DNA of 64,000 nt from Pseudoxanthomonas suwonensis 11-1 (GTDB lineage: Bacteria; Pseudomonadota; Gammaproteobacteria; Xanthomonadales; Xanthomonadaceae), in assembly GCF_000185965.1 (NCBI RefSeq), contig NC_014924.1, forward strand, positions 1,488,001 through 1,552,000, given 5' to 3'. The notes beneath the pieces were generated by a model. It worked only from the letters and a program-made list of their open reading frames with translations. It had not been told where the DNA came from and did not search any database. Both the position numbers and the translations under genes were made by a program. Shown here piece after piece: positions 24,773-33,747 of this stretch (within the stretch, counting starts at the first letter, position 1; each line of letters starts with the position of its first letter).

Positions 24773-25951
24773 TCAGCCCTGCGGCGGCTCCAGCTTCAGC
24801 AGCTTGCCGTCGGCCTCGTCGGTGACCAGGTAGATGTTGCCGTCGGTCCCGGCGCGGACGTCGCGGATGCGCTCGCCCAGGCTGTCCAGCAGGCGCTCCT
24901 CGCCGACCACCCGCTCGCCCTCCAGCTGCAGCCGGATCAGGTTGCGGTGGGCCAGCGCGCCCAGGAACAGGCTGTCGTTCCAGGGCTTGCCCTCGTGGCC
25001 GGTGTAGAACGCCATGCCCGACAGGCCCGGCGAGATCTCGAACACGTGGTGGGCCGATTCGGTGCCCTCGTATTCCTTGCCCCGGGCCTCGGCGATCGGC
25101 TGGCCGGAGTAGTCGATGCCGTGGGTGGCCAGCGGCCAGCCGTAGTTGAGGCCCGGCAGGGGCAGGTTGATCTCGTCGCCGCCGCGCGGGCCGTGCTCGC
25201 TCTCCCACAGCTTGCCGGTGCGCGGGTCGAAGGCCAGGCCCTGCGAGTTGCGGTGGCCGTAGCTCCAGATCTCCGCGCGCGCGTCGTCGCGGCCGACGAA
25301 CGGGTTGTCCTCGGGGATGCCGCCGTCCAGGCGCAGGCGCACCAGCTTGCCCTGCAGCTTGTCCAGCTGCTGCGCCATCGGCTTGAACGAGCGGTCGCCC
25401 TGGCTGATGAACACATGCCCCTGGTCGTCGAATGCCAGGCGCGAGCCGTAGTGGTGCTCGGCGTCGACCTTCGGTTCCTGGCGGTAGATCACGGTCAGGT
25501 CGGTGAGGGTGTCGCCGTCGAGGGTGGCGTAGGCGGCCGCGGTGCCGGAGGTGTTGTTCTCGCCCGGCTCGGCGAAGGTCAGGTAGATGCGCTGGCTGGT
25601 GGCGAAGTCCGGGGCCAGGGCCACGTCGAGCAGGCCGCCCTGGCCGCGCGCGGCGACCACGGGCACGCCCTTGACCGGCGCGGAGATGCTGCCGTCGGCG
25701 CCGATCCGGCGCAGGTTGCCGCCGCGCTCGGTGACCAGGAAGCCGCCCTCCGGCAGCGGGGCCACCGCCCACGGGTGCGCCAGGCCGCTGGCGACCACGC
25801 TCAGCTTCGCCTGGCCCTGCTGGCTCTCCAACACCTGCGGCTCGCTGGCCTGCGGTGCGTCCACGGCGGGCGCCGGGGCGCGGTCGCAGGCGGCCAGGCC
25901 TGCGGCCAGGGCGATGGCAAGGAGGGAGGGCAGGTGCCGGGTGTGCTGCAT
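24773..25951 (-). CDS. PQQ-dependent sugar dehydrogenase-like lipoprotein (YliI/Asd type)
   Basis: 392 aa. Lipoprotein signal ending in GLAAC (Cys22), followed by a six-bladed propeller of the soluble glucose dehydrogenase/YliI family. Visible blocks are HPWAVAPLPEGGFLVTERGG, HHYGSRLAFDDQGHVF, HRNSQGLAFDPRTG, ESEHGPRGGDEINL, LNYGWPLATHG and the terminal DGNIYLVTDEADG. The family oxidises aldose sugars with PQQ. No PQQ synthesis genes are in the window, so the cofactor source is unknown. It follows the ABC exporter gene by 29 bp, with GGAGC ~9 bp before the ATG. Confidence 0.9.
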   Translation of the reverse strand: MQHTRHLPSLLAIALAAGLAACDRAPAPAVDAPQASEPQVLESQQGQAKLSVVASGLAHPWAVAPLPEGGFLVTERGGNLRRIGADGSISAPVKGVPVVAARGQGGLLDVALAPDFATSQRIYLTFAEPGENNTSGTAAAYATLDGDTLTDLTVIYRQEPKVDAEHHYGSRLAFDDQGHVFISQGDRSFKPMAQQLDKLQGKLVRLRLDGGIPEDNPFVGRDDARAEIWSYGHRNSQGLAFDPRTGKLWESEHGPRGGDEINLPLPGLNYGWPLATHGIDYSGQPIAEARGKEYEGTESAHHVFEISPGLSGMAFYTGHEGKPWNDSLFLGALAHRNLIRLQLEGERVVGEERLLDSLGERIRDVRAGTDGNIYLVTDEADGKLLKLEPPQG

Positions 25952-25980
25952 GCGTGGACGCTCCAATGGTGCAAAGAGCG

Positions 25981-27861
25981 TCAACGATAGCCGGCGGCCT
26001 GCAGCTCGAACAACTCGGCGTAGCGCCCGCCCTGGGCCATCAGCTCGGCGTGGGTGCCGCTGGCCTCGACTTTGCCGCCGGACAGCACGAGGATCCGGTC
26101 GGCCATGCGCACGCTGGAGAAACGATGCGAGATCAGCACGGCGGTGCGGCCCCGCGAGAGTTCCTTGAAGCGCTGGAACACCTCGAACTCGCTGCGCGCG
26201 TCCAGCGCCGCGGTGGGCTCGTCGAGGATCATGACCTGGGCGTCGCGCATGTAGGCGCGCGCGATCGCCAGCTTCTGCCACTGTCCGCCGGACAGGTCCA
26301 CGCCGGTCTTGAAGCGGCGCCCGATCAGCTGGTCGTAGCCCAGCGGCAGGCCTTCGATTACTTCGTCGGCCATGCCGCGGCGGGCGGCGTCGCGGATCCG
26401 CTCCATGTCCTCCAGCGCCTCGATCCGGCCCACGCCGATGTTCTCGCCGGCGGTCAGGTGGTAGCGCACGAAGTCCTGGAAGATCACGCCGGTGTTGGAG
26501 CGCAGGTCGTCCAGGTCGTAGTCGCGCAGGTCGCGGCCATCGAGCAGGATGCGTCCCTCGTCCGGGTCGTACAGGCGCGCGAGCAGCTTGACCAGGGTGG
26601 TCTTGCCCGCGCCGTTCTCGCCGACCAGGGCCAGGACCTCGCCGGCGCGCAGCTCGAAGCTGAGCCCGCGCAGCGCCCAGTGCTCGTTGCCCGGGTAGCG
26701 GAAACCGACGTCCTCGAACACGAAGCCGCGCTGGATCGGGCGCGGGACCGGCACCGCGTCGGGACGCGAAGCGATCTCCGGCTCGATCTCGAAGAAGGAG
26801 AACAGGTCGTCCAGGTACAGGGCCTGGCCGGCGACCTGGGAGAAGCCGACCAGCAGGCCCTCCAGCAGCTGGCGCAGGCGCATGAAGCTGCCGGCCAGGA
26901 AGGTGAGGTCGCCGATGCTGAAGTCGCCGCGCACCGTGCGCCAGGCGATGTAGGCGTAGGCCACGTAGTAGCCCAGGGTGCCAAGCGCCGCCAGCACCGT
27001 GCCCCACAGCGCACGGCGGCGGGCGAGGGCGCGGTTGGCCAGGTAGAACTTCTCCGCCAGCACCTTGTAGCGGTCGACCAGGAAGCGGTGGAGGTTGAAG
27101 ATCTTCACCTCCTTGGCCGTTTCCACGCTGGCGCCGGTCTGGCGCAGGTATTCGAGCTGGCGCCGCTCCGGGGTCCACTGGAAATTGAGCGAGTAGCCCA
27201 GCGCGTTGAAGTGCGCCTCGCCGACGAAGGCCGGGACCAGGGCCACCGCCAGCAGCAGGATCAGCCAGGGTGCGTACACGAGCAGGCCGACCGCGAAGCT
27301 GACCACGGTGATCGCGTCCTGGACCTGGCCGAACAGCTGGCTCATCAGGTTCATGCGGCTCATGGTCTGGCGCCGCGCGCGGTCCAGCTTGTCCTGCAGG
27401 TCCGGGTCCTCGAAGTCCTCCAGGTCCAGGGTCGCCGCGTGCTCCATCAGGCGCACGCTGCTGGCGTTGGTGAACAGCTCCGAGAGCAGGCTGTCGGCAT
27501 AGCTGACCAGGCGGCCGGTCAGGTCCGAACCCACCGCCACCGCCAGCTCCAGTGCCAGCAGCCACAGCAGCGGCGACAGCAGCCCGCTGCGCATGGCATC
27601 GCCGAGGCGGTCGAAGCCGACGCCCAGCCCGGCCAGGCGGATCACCTCGTCGATGATCAGCTTGCCGATGTAGAGCATCAGCACCGGCATCAGCGAGCGG
27701 ACCAGGCGCAGGCCGAGGCTGGCCAGGGTCAGCCCGGGGCTGGTGGCCCAGATCTGGCGCAGGAATGGCGGCAGGTTGCGCAGGGCATCGAAGCGCTCGC
27801 GCAGGCTGGGACTGCCCTGGCCACGGGCGGGCCGGGTCTTCGGTTCGGGAGAGGCACTCAT
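25981..27861 (-). CDS. ABC exporter, fused permease and ATP-binding protein
   Basis: 626 aa. The membrane domain (~50-350, about six spans) is followed by an ABC ATPase: Walker A GENGAGKTT, Q-loop VIFQDFVRYHLTAGENIG, signature LSGGQWQKLAIARAYM, Walker B VMILDEPTAALD and H-loop LISHRFS. This is the homodimeric half-transporter layout (MsbA-like family). The substrate cannot be read from sequence. The start MSASPEPKTRP is chosen; an upstream ATG lies within the AATCCCG repeats. The gene is upstream of the sugar dehydrogenase gene on the same strand. Confidence 0.92.
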   Translation of the reverse strand: MSASPEPKTRPARGQGSPSLRERFDALRNLPPFLRQIWATSPGLTLASLGLRLVRSLMPVLMLYIGKLIIDEVIRLAGLGVGFDRLGDAMRSGLLSPLLWLLALELAVAVGSDLTGRLVSYADSLLSELFTNASSVRLMEHAATLDLEDFEDPDLQDKLDRARRQTMSRMNLMSQLFGQVQDAITVVSFAVGLLVYAPWLILLLAVALVPAFVGEAHFNALGYSLNFQWTPERRQLEYLRQTGASVETAKEVKIFNLHRFLVDRYKVLAEKFYLANRALARRRALWGTVLAALGTLGYYVAYAYIAWRTVRGDFSIGDLTFLAGSFMRLRQLLEGLLVGFSQVAGQALYLDDLFSFFEIEPEIASRPDAVPVPRPIQRGFVFEDVGFRYPGNEHWALRGLSFELRAGEVLALVGENGAGKTTLVKLLARLYDPDEGRILLDGRDLRDYDLDDLRSNTGVIFQDFVRYHLTAGENIGVGRIEALEDMERIRDAARRGMADEVIEGLPLGYDQLIGRRFKTGVDLSGGQWQKLAIARAYMRDAQVMILDEPTAALDARSEFEVFQRFKELSRGRTAVLISHRFSSVRMADRILVLSGGKVEASGTHAELMAQGGRYAELFELQAAGYR

Positions 27862-27930
27862 CGACGCATTGTGCCGGGACCAAGGTGGCCCCGTCGTCCA
27901 CGGCCCCCGCCAGCCGCGAATGCCGCCCCC

Positions 27931-27958
27931 AATCCCGAATCCCGAATCCCGAATCCCG
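27931..27958. repeat. four tandem 7-bp AATCCCG repeats
   Basis: Four perfect heptads lie between the ABC exporter start and the cytochrome terminator. Read on the other strand they are CGGGATT, the same family as the GATTCG-type repeat at 50755-50876. Such motifs are dispersed in Xanthomonad intergenic DNA. Confidence 0.75.
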
Positions 27959-27960
27959 CC

Positions 27961-27996
27961 CAATAAAAAGGCCCGCCGAAGCGGGCCTTCTTATTG
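27961..27996 (-). terminator. strong terminator of the cytochrome c operon
   Basis: A long stem CAATAA-AAGGCCCGC/GCGGGCCTT-TTATTG with one mismatch and a 4-nt loop. On the minus strand the stem ends in TTTTTATTG, a good U-tract. It lies 14 bp beyond the cytochrome stop. Confidence 0.88.
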
Positions 27997-28009
27997 GGCT
28001 GAACCAGAC

Positions 28010-28444
28010 TCAGAACGCGCCGTGCAGATCCTTCAGCTGCGACTCGCGCGAACCGAAGTAGGCCGCCAGGTCGGCGATCTCCTGGTCGTTCAGGTCGGTG
28101 GCCTGCGGGGTCATCAGCGCGTGCTGGCGGGCGCCGCTGCGGTATTCCTTCAGGGCGTGGGCCAGGTAGTCCGGGTACTGGCCGCCGAGCTTGGGGTAGC
28201 TGGCGTCGATCGGGGCATTGCCTTCGGCACCGTGGCAGTCGATGCAGCTCTGGGCGGTGGCCTTGCCCTTGGCGGTGGCAAGCTGCTCGCCGATCGGGGC
28301 GCGGCCGGCCGGCAGGCCGGCGGAGGAGCTGGCCGGCGCGTGGCCTTCGGCGGCGGTGGAGCCGTCGCCGCCACCACAGGCAGACAGGGCCAGGACGGCG
28401 GTCAGGGCGAGGGCGAGACGCGGGGCGTGCACGGCTTTCGACAT
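28010..28444 (-). CDS. c-type cytochrome lipoprotein
   Basis: 144 aa. Lipoprotein signal ending in LALSAC (Cys23), a Gly/Ser/Ala spacer, then one small class I cytochrome c domain. The haem motif is CIDCH (67-71) and the distal Met lies in ALMTPQATDL; KLGGQYPDYL is typical of the c4/c5 group. It probably carries electrons in the periplasm while tethered to a membrane. The related cytochrome gene ends 14 bp upstream, and the pair ends in a strong terminator, so this is a two-gene unit. Confidence 0.9.
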   Translation of the reverse strand: MSKAVHAPRLALALTAVLALSACGGGDGSTAAEGHAPASSSAGLPAGRAPIGEQLATAKGKATAQSCIDCHGAEGNAPIDASYPKLGGQYPDYLAHALKEYRSGARQHALMTPQATDLNDQEIADLAAYFGSRESQLKDLHGAF

Positions 28445-28458
28445 GGGCGGCTGGCTGC

Positions 28459-28851
28459 TTACTTGATGGTGGAAAGGAAGGCGGAGATGTCGGCGATGTC
28501 CTGCTCGGTGAAGCTCTGCGCCTGGGCACGCATGGTCGGGTGCCGGCGCTTGTTGTCGCGGTACTCGTGCAGGGCCTGGCTCAGGTACTCCGCCGACTGG
28601 CCGCCGATCTTCGGCACCTTGAAGCTGGGGTACGCATTCTTGTAGCCGGTGATGCCGTGGCAGCCCTGGCAGGTGTAGGCCAGGGAGCGGCCGCGCTCGG
28701 CGTCCCCGGCGACGGAGGCGGGAGCTTCGGTCGTGGCCCCGGTCGCGGCCTCCGGCCCGGTCGGCTGGGTGGCGTCCTGGGCGATGGCGCCGAAGGACAG
28801 GGAGGTAACCAGGGCAAGGCAGGCGGCTAGCGGCAGCGGGCGGCGCATCAT
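28459..28851 (-). CDS. periplasmic c-type cytochrome
   Basis: 130 aa. Signal peptide (~1-24, AIA|Q), then a single haem domain with CQGCH (61-65), KIGGQSAEYLSQALHEY and the axial Met in HPTMRAQ. Its layout parallels its neighbour (probably a duplication), but it is soluble rather than lipid-anchored. Two ATGs are adjacent at the start. A TATACT -10-like hexamer lies on the minus strand at 28922-28927, suggesting a promoter within the divergent gap to the RND operon. Confidence 0.9.
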   Translation of the reverse strand: MMRRPLPLAACLALVTSLSFGAIAQDATQPTGPEAATGATTEAPASVAGDAERGRSLAYTCQGCHGITGYKNAYPSFKVPKIGGQSAEYLSQALHEYRDNKRRHPTMRAQAQSFTEQDIADISAFLSTIK

Positions 28852-29106
28852 TCGTTAGTCCGGTCGGTCTCGTATGGAGTCGGTCGTGCCGGTCTACCCC
28901 TCCGGACACGAAAACCGCCGCAGTATAGCCCTGCCTTAACGAAAGCGGGAACCGCCCGCATTGCGCTCGATCAATGACCCCGTCCCGGCAACCGCCAACC
29001 GGTCGATCATGGGTGGACCATGACCTTCGGCGCATGGCGGCTGACCGTCTGGGTGATCTACTTGCATACAACACCTGATCACACTCCTTCCTGGACCCCG
29101 ACCCGC

Positions 29107-30264
29107 ATGGACACCCTTATGTCCCGTCCTACCATTCGTAACCTCGCGCGCACCGGCCTGCGGGCCACTGCCATCGCCCTGGCGCTGGCCACCGCCCTGG
29201 CGGCGTGCAAGGGCGGAGCCGGCGGCCCGCCCGCCGCGGAAGGCGACAAGCCCGCCGCCGTGGACGCCACCCCGGTCGAGGTGGCCAACGCCACCCGCCG
29301 CGCGATCGCCGCCAGCTACGCCGGCACCGCCGCCCTGGAGCCGCGCGCCGAGTCCCAGGTCGTGGCCAAGACTTCCGGCGTCGCGCTCGCGGTGCTGGTC
29401 GAGGAAGGCCAGCAGGTCCGTGCCGGCCAGCCGCTGGTGCGCCTGGATCCGGACCGCGCGCGCCTGGCCGTGGCCCAGAACGAGGCCCTGGTGCGCAAGC
29501 TGGAGAACAACTACAACCGCGCCCGCCAGCTGATCCAGCAGCAGCTGATCAGCGCCGGCGAGGTCGACCAGATGCGCTACGACCTGGAGCAGGCACGCGC
29601 CGCCTACGACCTGGCCCGGCTTGAACTGTCCTACACCACGGTGGTGGCGCCGATCTCCGGCGTGGTCGCCTCGCGCGACATCAAGCCGGGCAATTTCGTG
29701 CAGATCAACTCGCCGATCATCCGCATCGTCGACAGCAGCCGCCTGGAAGCGACCCTCAACGTCCCCGAGCGCGAGATGGCCAAGCTGCGCGCCGGCCAGG
29801 CCGTGACCCTGGCCGCCGACGCGCTGCCGGGTCGCAGCTTCACCGGCGTGGTCGACCGCGTCTCGCCGGTGGTGGACACCGGCACCGGCACCTTCCGCGT
29901 GGTGACCTCGTTCTCCGGCGACAACGAGCTGACCGCCGGCATGTTCGGCCGCCTGAGCATCAACTACGACCAGCGTGCCGATGCCCTGGTGGTGCCGCGC
30001 ACGGCACTGCTGGAGGATGGCGGCGAGCCGGCCGTGTACGTGGTGCGCGACGGCCATGCCGCGCGCGTGGGCCTGAAGCTGGGCTACAACGACAGTGGCT
30101 GGGTCGAGGTCCGCGAGGGCCTGTCCGAGGGCGACGCGGTGGTGGTGGCCGGCAAGGCCGCGCTGCGCGAGGGCACCGCGGTGCAGGTGCTGGACCGTGA
30201 TCCGCCGGCCGAGGTCGCCGGCAAGACGCCGGCGCAGGCGGCCGCGGCGCAGGCGGCCAACTGA
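29107..30264 (+). CDS. RND efflux periplasmic adaptor (membrane fusion protein), lipoprotein
   Basis: ~385 aa. Lipoprotein signal ending in ALAAC. Barrel-sandwich and hairpin: VEEGQQVRAGQPLVRLDPDRA and the coiled-coil QNEALVRKLENNYNRARQL (~120-165), with the IPGV-type return APISGVVASRDIKPGNFVQ. A beta-barrel and membrane-proximal domain follow. It links an inner-membrane RND pump to an outer-membrane channel. Two ATGs (29107 and 29119) are possible; neither has a clear Shine-Dalgarno. CTGACC/GCATAC at ~29041-29070 is a weak promoter candidate. Its stop overlaps the next ATG. Confidence 0.92.
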   Translation: MDTLMSRPTIRNLARTGLRATAIALALATALAACKGGAGGPPAAEGDKPAAVDATPVEVANATRRAIAASYAGTAALEPRAESQVVAKTSGVALAVLVEEGQQVRAGQPLVRLDPDRARLAVAQNEALVRKLENNYNRARQLIQQQLISAGEVDQMRYDLEQARAAYDLARLELSYTTVVAPISGVVASRDIKPGNFVQINSPIIRIVDSSRLEATLNVPEREMAKLRAGQAVTLAADALPGRSFTGVVDRVSPVVDTGTGTFRVVTSFSGDNELTAGMFGRLSINYDQRADALVVPRTALLEDGGEPAVYVVRDGHAARVGLKLGYNDSGWVEVREGLSEGDAVVVAGKAALREGTAVQVLDRDPPAEVAGKTPAQAAAAQAAN

Positions 30265-33200
30265 TGAGCGCGCACGAACCCGCACCCGCACGCGGATTCG
30301 ACCTGGTCGAGTTCGCCACCCGGCGCCGCGTCACCATCGCGATGATGACGCTGACCCTGGTGCTGTTCGGACTGATCTCGCTGTCCAGCCTCAAGGTCGA
30401 GCTGCTGCCGGACCTGAGCTACCCGACCCTGACCGTGCGCACCGACTACGAGGGTGCGGCGCCGTCGGAGGTCGAGACCCTGATCTCGCAGCCGGCCGAG
30501 GAGGCCCTCGGCGTGGTCAAGGGCCTGCGCAAGCTGCGCTCGATCTCCCGCACCGGCCAGAGCGACGTGGTCCTGGAATTCGCCTGGGGCACGGACATGC
30601 AGCAGGCCGGCCTGGAAGTGCGCGACAAGATGGAGACCCTGCAGCTGCCGCTGGACGCCAAGCCGCCGGTGCTGCTGCGCTTCAATCCCTCGACCCAGCC
30701 GATCATGCGCCTGGCGCTGAGCGCGAAGCAGGAGCCGGCCGACGAGGCCGACGCCGTGCGCCGGCTGATGGAGCTGCGCCGCTATGCCGACGAGGACCTC
30801 AAGCGCAAGCTGGAGGCGGTCAGCGGCGTGGCCGCGGTCAAGGTCGGCGGTGGCCTGGAGGACGAGATCCAGGTCGACATCGACCAGCGCAAGCTGGCCC
30901 AGCTGGGCCTGTCCCTGGACAAGGTCATCGAGCGCCTGAAGCAGGAGAACGTGAACCTGTCCGGCGGCCGCCTGGAGGAGGGCACACAGCGCTACCTGGT
31001 GCGCACGGTCAACCAGTTCTCCTCGGTCGAGCAGATGCGCGAGATGCTGCTGACCACCGCCGGCGGGCAGTCCTCCAGCGCCACTGGCGAGAACCGGCAG
31101 CTGATGATGGCCATCCTCGGCAGCCGCGATCCCAACGTGATCGCCGCCCTGCGTGGCGACGGCAGCGGCGGCAGCGGCATGGCGCCGGTGCGGTTGAAGG
31201 ACGTGGCCGAGGTGCGCCAGGGCTACAAGGAGCGCGAGGCCGTGATCCGCAGCGGTGGCATGGAGGCGGTCGAACTGGCGGTCTACAAGGAAGGCGACGC
31301 CAATACCGTGGCCGCGGCCGATGCCCTGGCGCAGAAGCTGGAGCAGGTGCGCAAGAGCCTGCCGAAGGACATCGAGCTGACCGCGGTCGAGGACCAGTCC
31401 ACCTTCATCCGCCACGCCATCAAGGACGTAAAGGTGGACGCGCTGGTCGGCGGCATGCTGTCGATCCTGATCATCTTCCTGTTCCTGCGCGACGGCTGGA
31501 GCACCTTCGTCATCTCGCTGTCGCTGCCGGTCTCGATCATCACCACGTTCTTCTTCATGGGCCAGCTGGGCCTGAGCCTGAACGTGATGTCCCTGGGCGG
31601 CCTGGCCTTGGCCACCGGCCTGGTGGTGGACGACTCGATCGTTGTGCTGGAATCGATCGCCAAGGCGCGCGAGCGTGGCCTGGGCGTGCTGGAGGCGGCG
31701 ATCAGCGGCACCCGCGAGGTGTTCATGGCCGTGGTCGCCTCGACCCTGACCACCATCGCGGTGTTCCTGCCGCTGGTGTTCGTCGAGGGCATCGCCGGCC
31801 AGCTGTTCCGCGACCAGGCCATGACCGTGGCCATCGCGATCGCCGTGTCGCTGGTGGTGTCGATGACCCTGGTGCCGATGCTCAGCGCGCTCAAGGGCCG
31901 TCCCCCGCTGGAGTTCCAGCCCGAGCCCGAGCGCGCGCCCTGGCGCCCGCAGCGCACCTGGCAGAAGCCGGCGGCGCTGACCGGGCGCGGCATCGGCGCC
32001 CTGTTCCGCTACGGCTTCTACGCGGTGGCGTGGCTCGTGGTGCGCGCCTTCCGCCTGGTCGCCGCGGTGGTTGGCCCGGTGATGCGCAAAGCCAGCGACC
32101 TGGCCATGTACCCGTACAACCGCGCCGAGGCCGGCTACCTGCGGATCCTGCCGCGCGCGCTGGAACGTCCCACCCTGGTGCTGGGCGGCGCGGCCCTGGC
32201 TTTCGCCCTGACCATGGCGACCCTGCCGCTGCTGGGCGTGGACCTGATCCCGCAGCTGGCCCAGGACCGCTTCGAGATGACCGCCAAGCTGCCTCCTGGC
32301 ACGCCGCTGGCGCAGACCGATGCCCTGGTGCGCGAGGTGCAGCGCAAGCATGCCGGCGAGGAGGGCGTGAGCCTGCTGTACGGCGTGTCCGGCACCGGCA
32401 CCCGGCTGGATGCCAGCCCCACCGAAAGCGGCGAGAACATCGGCAAGCTCACGGTGGTGATGACCGACACCTCGCGCGAGGCCGGACTGCTGGAGAAGCT
32501 GCGCCAGACCATGAAGGCGTACCCGTCCGCGCAGGTCGACTTCGCGCGGCCGGAGCTGTTCGCGCTGGCCGCGCCGCTGGAGATCGAGATCGAGGGCAAC
32601 GACCTGGAGACCATCCGCGTGGCCGGCACCCGCCTGGCCGGGATGCTGCGCCAGAACCCGCACTACGCCGACGTGAAGTCGACGGTGGAGCAGGGCTTTC
32701 CCGAGATCCAGGTGGTCTTCGACCAGGACCGCGCCGCGGCCATGGGCCTGACCACCCGGCAGATCGCGGACGCGGTGGTCAACAAGGTGCGCGGCAACGT
32801 CGCCACCCGCTACAGCTTCCGCGACCGCAAGATCGACGTGCTGGTGCGGGTGGGCGAGGCCGAGCGCTCGTCGGTGGAGGACATCCGCCGGCTGATCGTC
32901 AACCCCAGCGGCAGCAACCCGATCGAGCTTGCGGCGGTGGCCGACGTGGTTTCCACCAGCGGCCCCAGCGAGATCCACCGCGTCGACCAGCGCCGGGTGG
33001 CGATCGTCTCGGCCAACCTGCGCGGCATCGACCTCGGCGCGGCCGTGGCCGAGGTCCAGCAGATGGTGGCGCAGAACCCGCTGGGCACCGACGTCGGCAT
33101 GCGCATCGGCGGCCAGGGCGAGGAGCTGGGCGAATCCCTGCGCTCGCTGCTGTTCGCCTTCGGCCTGGCGGTGTTCCTGGTCTACCTGGTGATGGCCTCG

Positions 33201-33743
33201 CAGTTCGAGTCGCTGCTGCATCCCTTCGTGATCCTGTTCACCATCCCCCTGGCCCTGGTCGGAGCGATCGCGGCGCTGCTGCTGACCGGCTCGCCGATAT
33301 CGGTGGTGGTGTCGATCGGCCTGATCCTGCTGGTCGGGCTGGTGGTCAAGAACGCGATCATCCTGATCGACAAGGTCAACCAGCTGCGCGAGGCCGGGGT
33401 TGCCAAGCGCGAGGCCCTGGTCGAGGGCGCGCGTTCGCGCCTGCGCCCGATCATGATGACGACCCTGACCGCGGTGTTCGGCTTCATGCCGCTGGCGCTG
33501 GCGCCGCTGTTCGGCAGCCCCGGCGCGGAGGTGCGTTCGCCGATGGCGATCACCGTGATCGGCGGCCTGCTGGTCTCGACCCTGTTGACCCTGGTGGTGA
33601 TCCCGCTCGTGTACGACCTGCTGGACCGCAAGCCGGACGGCTACTACGCCGAGCGTGGCGCGCGGGCGCGGCGCGACGCTCGCGAGGCGGGGCAGGTGCT
33701 GGCGCACGACCAGGACCCGATCGGCGGCGGCGCGGAGGCCTGA
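30264..33743 (+). CDS. RND efflux permease, long form
   Basis: 1159 aa, longer than the usual ~1030-1050. Twelve-span RND fold with two periplasmic porter regions. The proton-relay residues are intact: Asp456-Asp457 in GLVVDDSIVVLE (span 4) and Lys1029 in LVVKNAIILID (span 10). Residues ~543-630, between spans 6 and 7, are an extra cytoplasmic insertion that itself has two hydrophobic stretches. Start overlaps the adaptor stop (TGATG), so translation is coupled. Likely a HAE1-type drug or lipophile exporter; no outer-membrane channel gene is nearby. Confidence 0.93.
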   Translation: MSAHEPAPARGFDLVEFATRRRVTIAMMTLTLVLFGLISLSSLKVELLPDLSYPTLTVRTDYEGAAPSEVETLISQPAEEALGVVKGLRKLRSISRTGQSDVVLEFAWGTDMQQAGLEVRDKMETLQLPLDAKPPVLLRFNPSTQPIMRLALSAKQEPADEADAVRRLMELRRYADEDLKRKLEAVSGVAAVKVGGGLEDEIQVDIDQRKLAQLGLSLDKVIERLKQENVNLSGGRLEEGTQRYLVRTVNQFSSVEQMREMLLTTAGGQSSSATGENRQLMMAILGSRDPNVIAALRGDGSGGSGMAPVRLKDVAEVRQGYKEREAVIRSGGMEAVELAVYKEGDANTVAAADALAQKLEQVRKSLPKDIELTAVEDQSTFIRHAIKDVKVDALVGGMLSILIIFLFLRDGWSTFVISLSLPVSIITTFFFMGQLGLSLNVMSLGGLALATGLVVDDSIVVLESIAKARERGLGVLEAAISGTREVFMAVVASTLTTIAVFLPLVFVEGIAGQLFRDQAMTVAIAIAVSLVVSMTLVPMLSALKGRPPLEFQPEPERAPWRPQRTWQKPAALTGRGIGALFRYGFYAVAWLVVRAFRLVAAVVGPVMRKASDLAMYPYNRAEAGYLRILPRALERPTLVLGGAALAFALTMATLPLLGVDLIPQLAQDRFEMTAKLPPGTPLAQTDALVREVQRKHAGEEGVSLLYGVSGTGTRLDASPTESGENIGKLTVVMTDTSREAGLLEKLRQTMKAYPSAQVDFARPELFALAAPLEIEIEGNDLETIRVAGTRLAGMLRQNPHYADVKSTVEQGFPEIQVVFDQDRAAAMGLTTRQIADAVVNKVRGNVATRYSFRDRKIDVLVRVGEAERSSVEDIRRLIVNPSGSNPIELAAVADVVSTSGPSEIHRVDQRRVAIVSANLRGIDLGAAVAEVQQMVAQNPLGTDVGMRIGGQGEELGESLRSLLFAFGLAVFLVYLVMASQFESLLHPFVILFTIPLALVGAIAALLLTGSPISVVVSIGLILLVGLVVKNAIILIDKVNQLREAGVAKREALVEGARSRLRPIMMTTLTAVFGFMPLALAPLFGSPGAEVRSPMAITVIGGLLVSTLLTLVVIPLVYDLLDRKPDGYYAERGARARRDAREAGQVLAHDQDPIGGGAEA

Positions 33744-33747
33744 GCGG

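Noticed and set aside
27931-27958. Possible CRISPR repeats
   Set aside because: Units are 7 bp and directly abutting, without spacers or cas genes.
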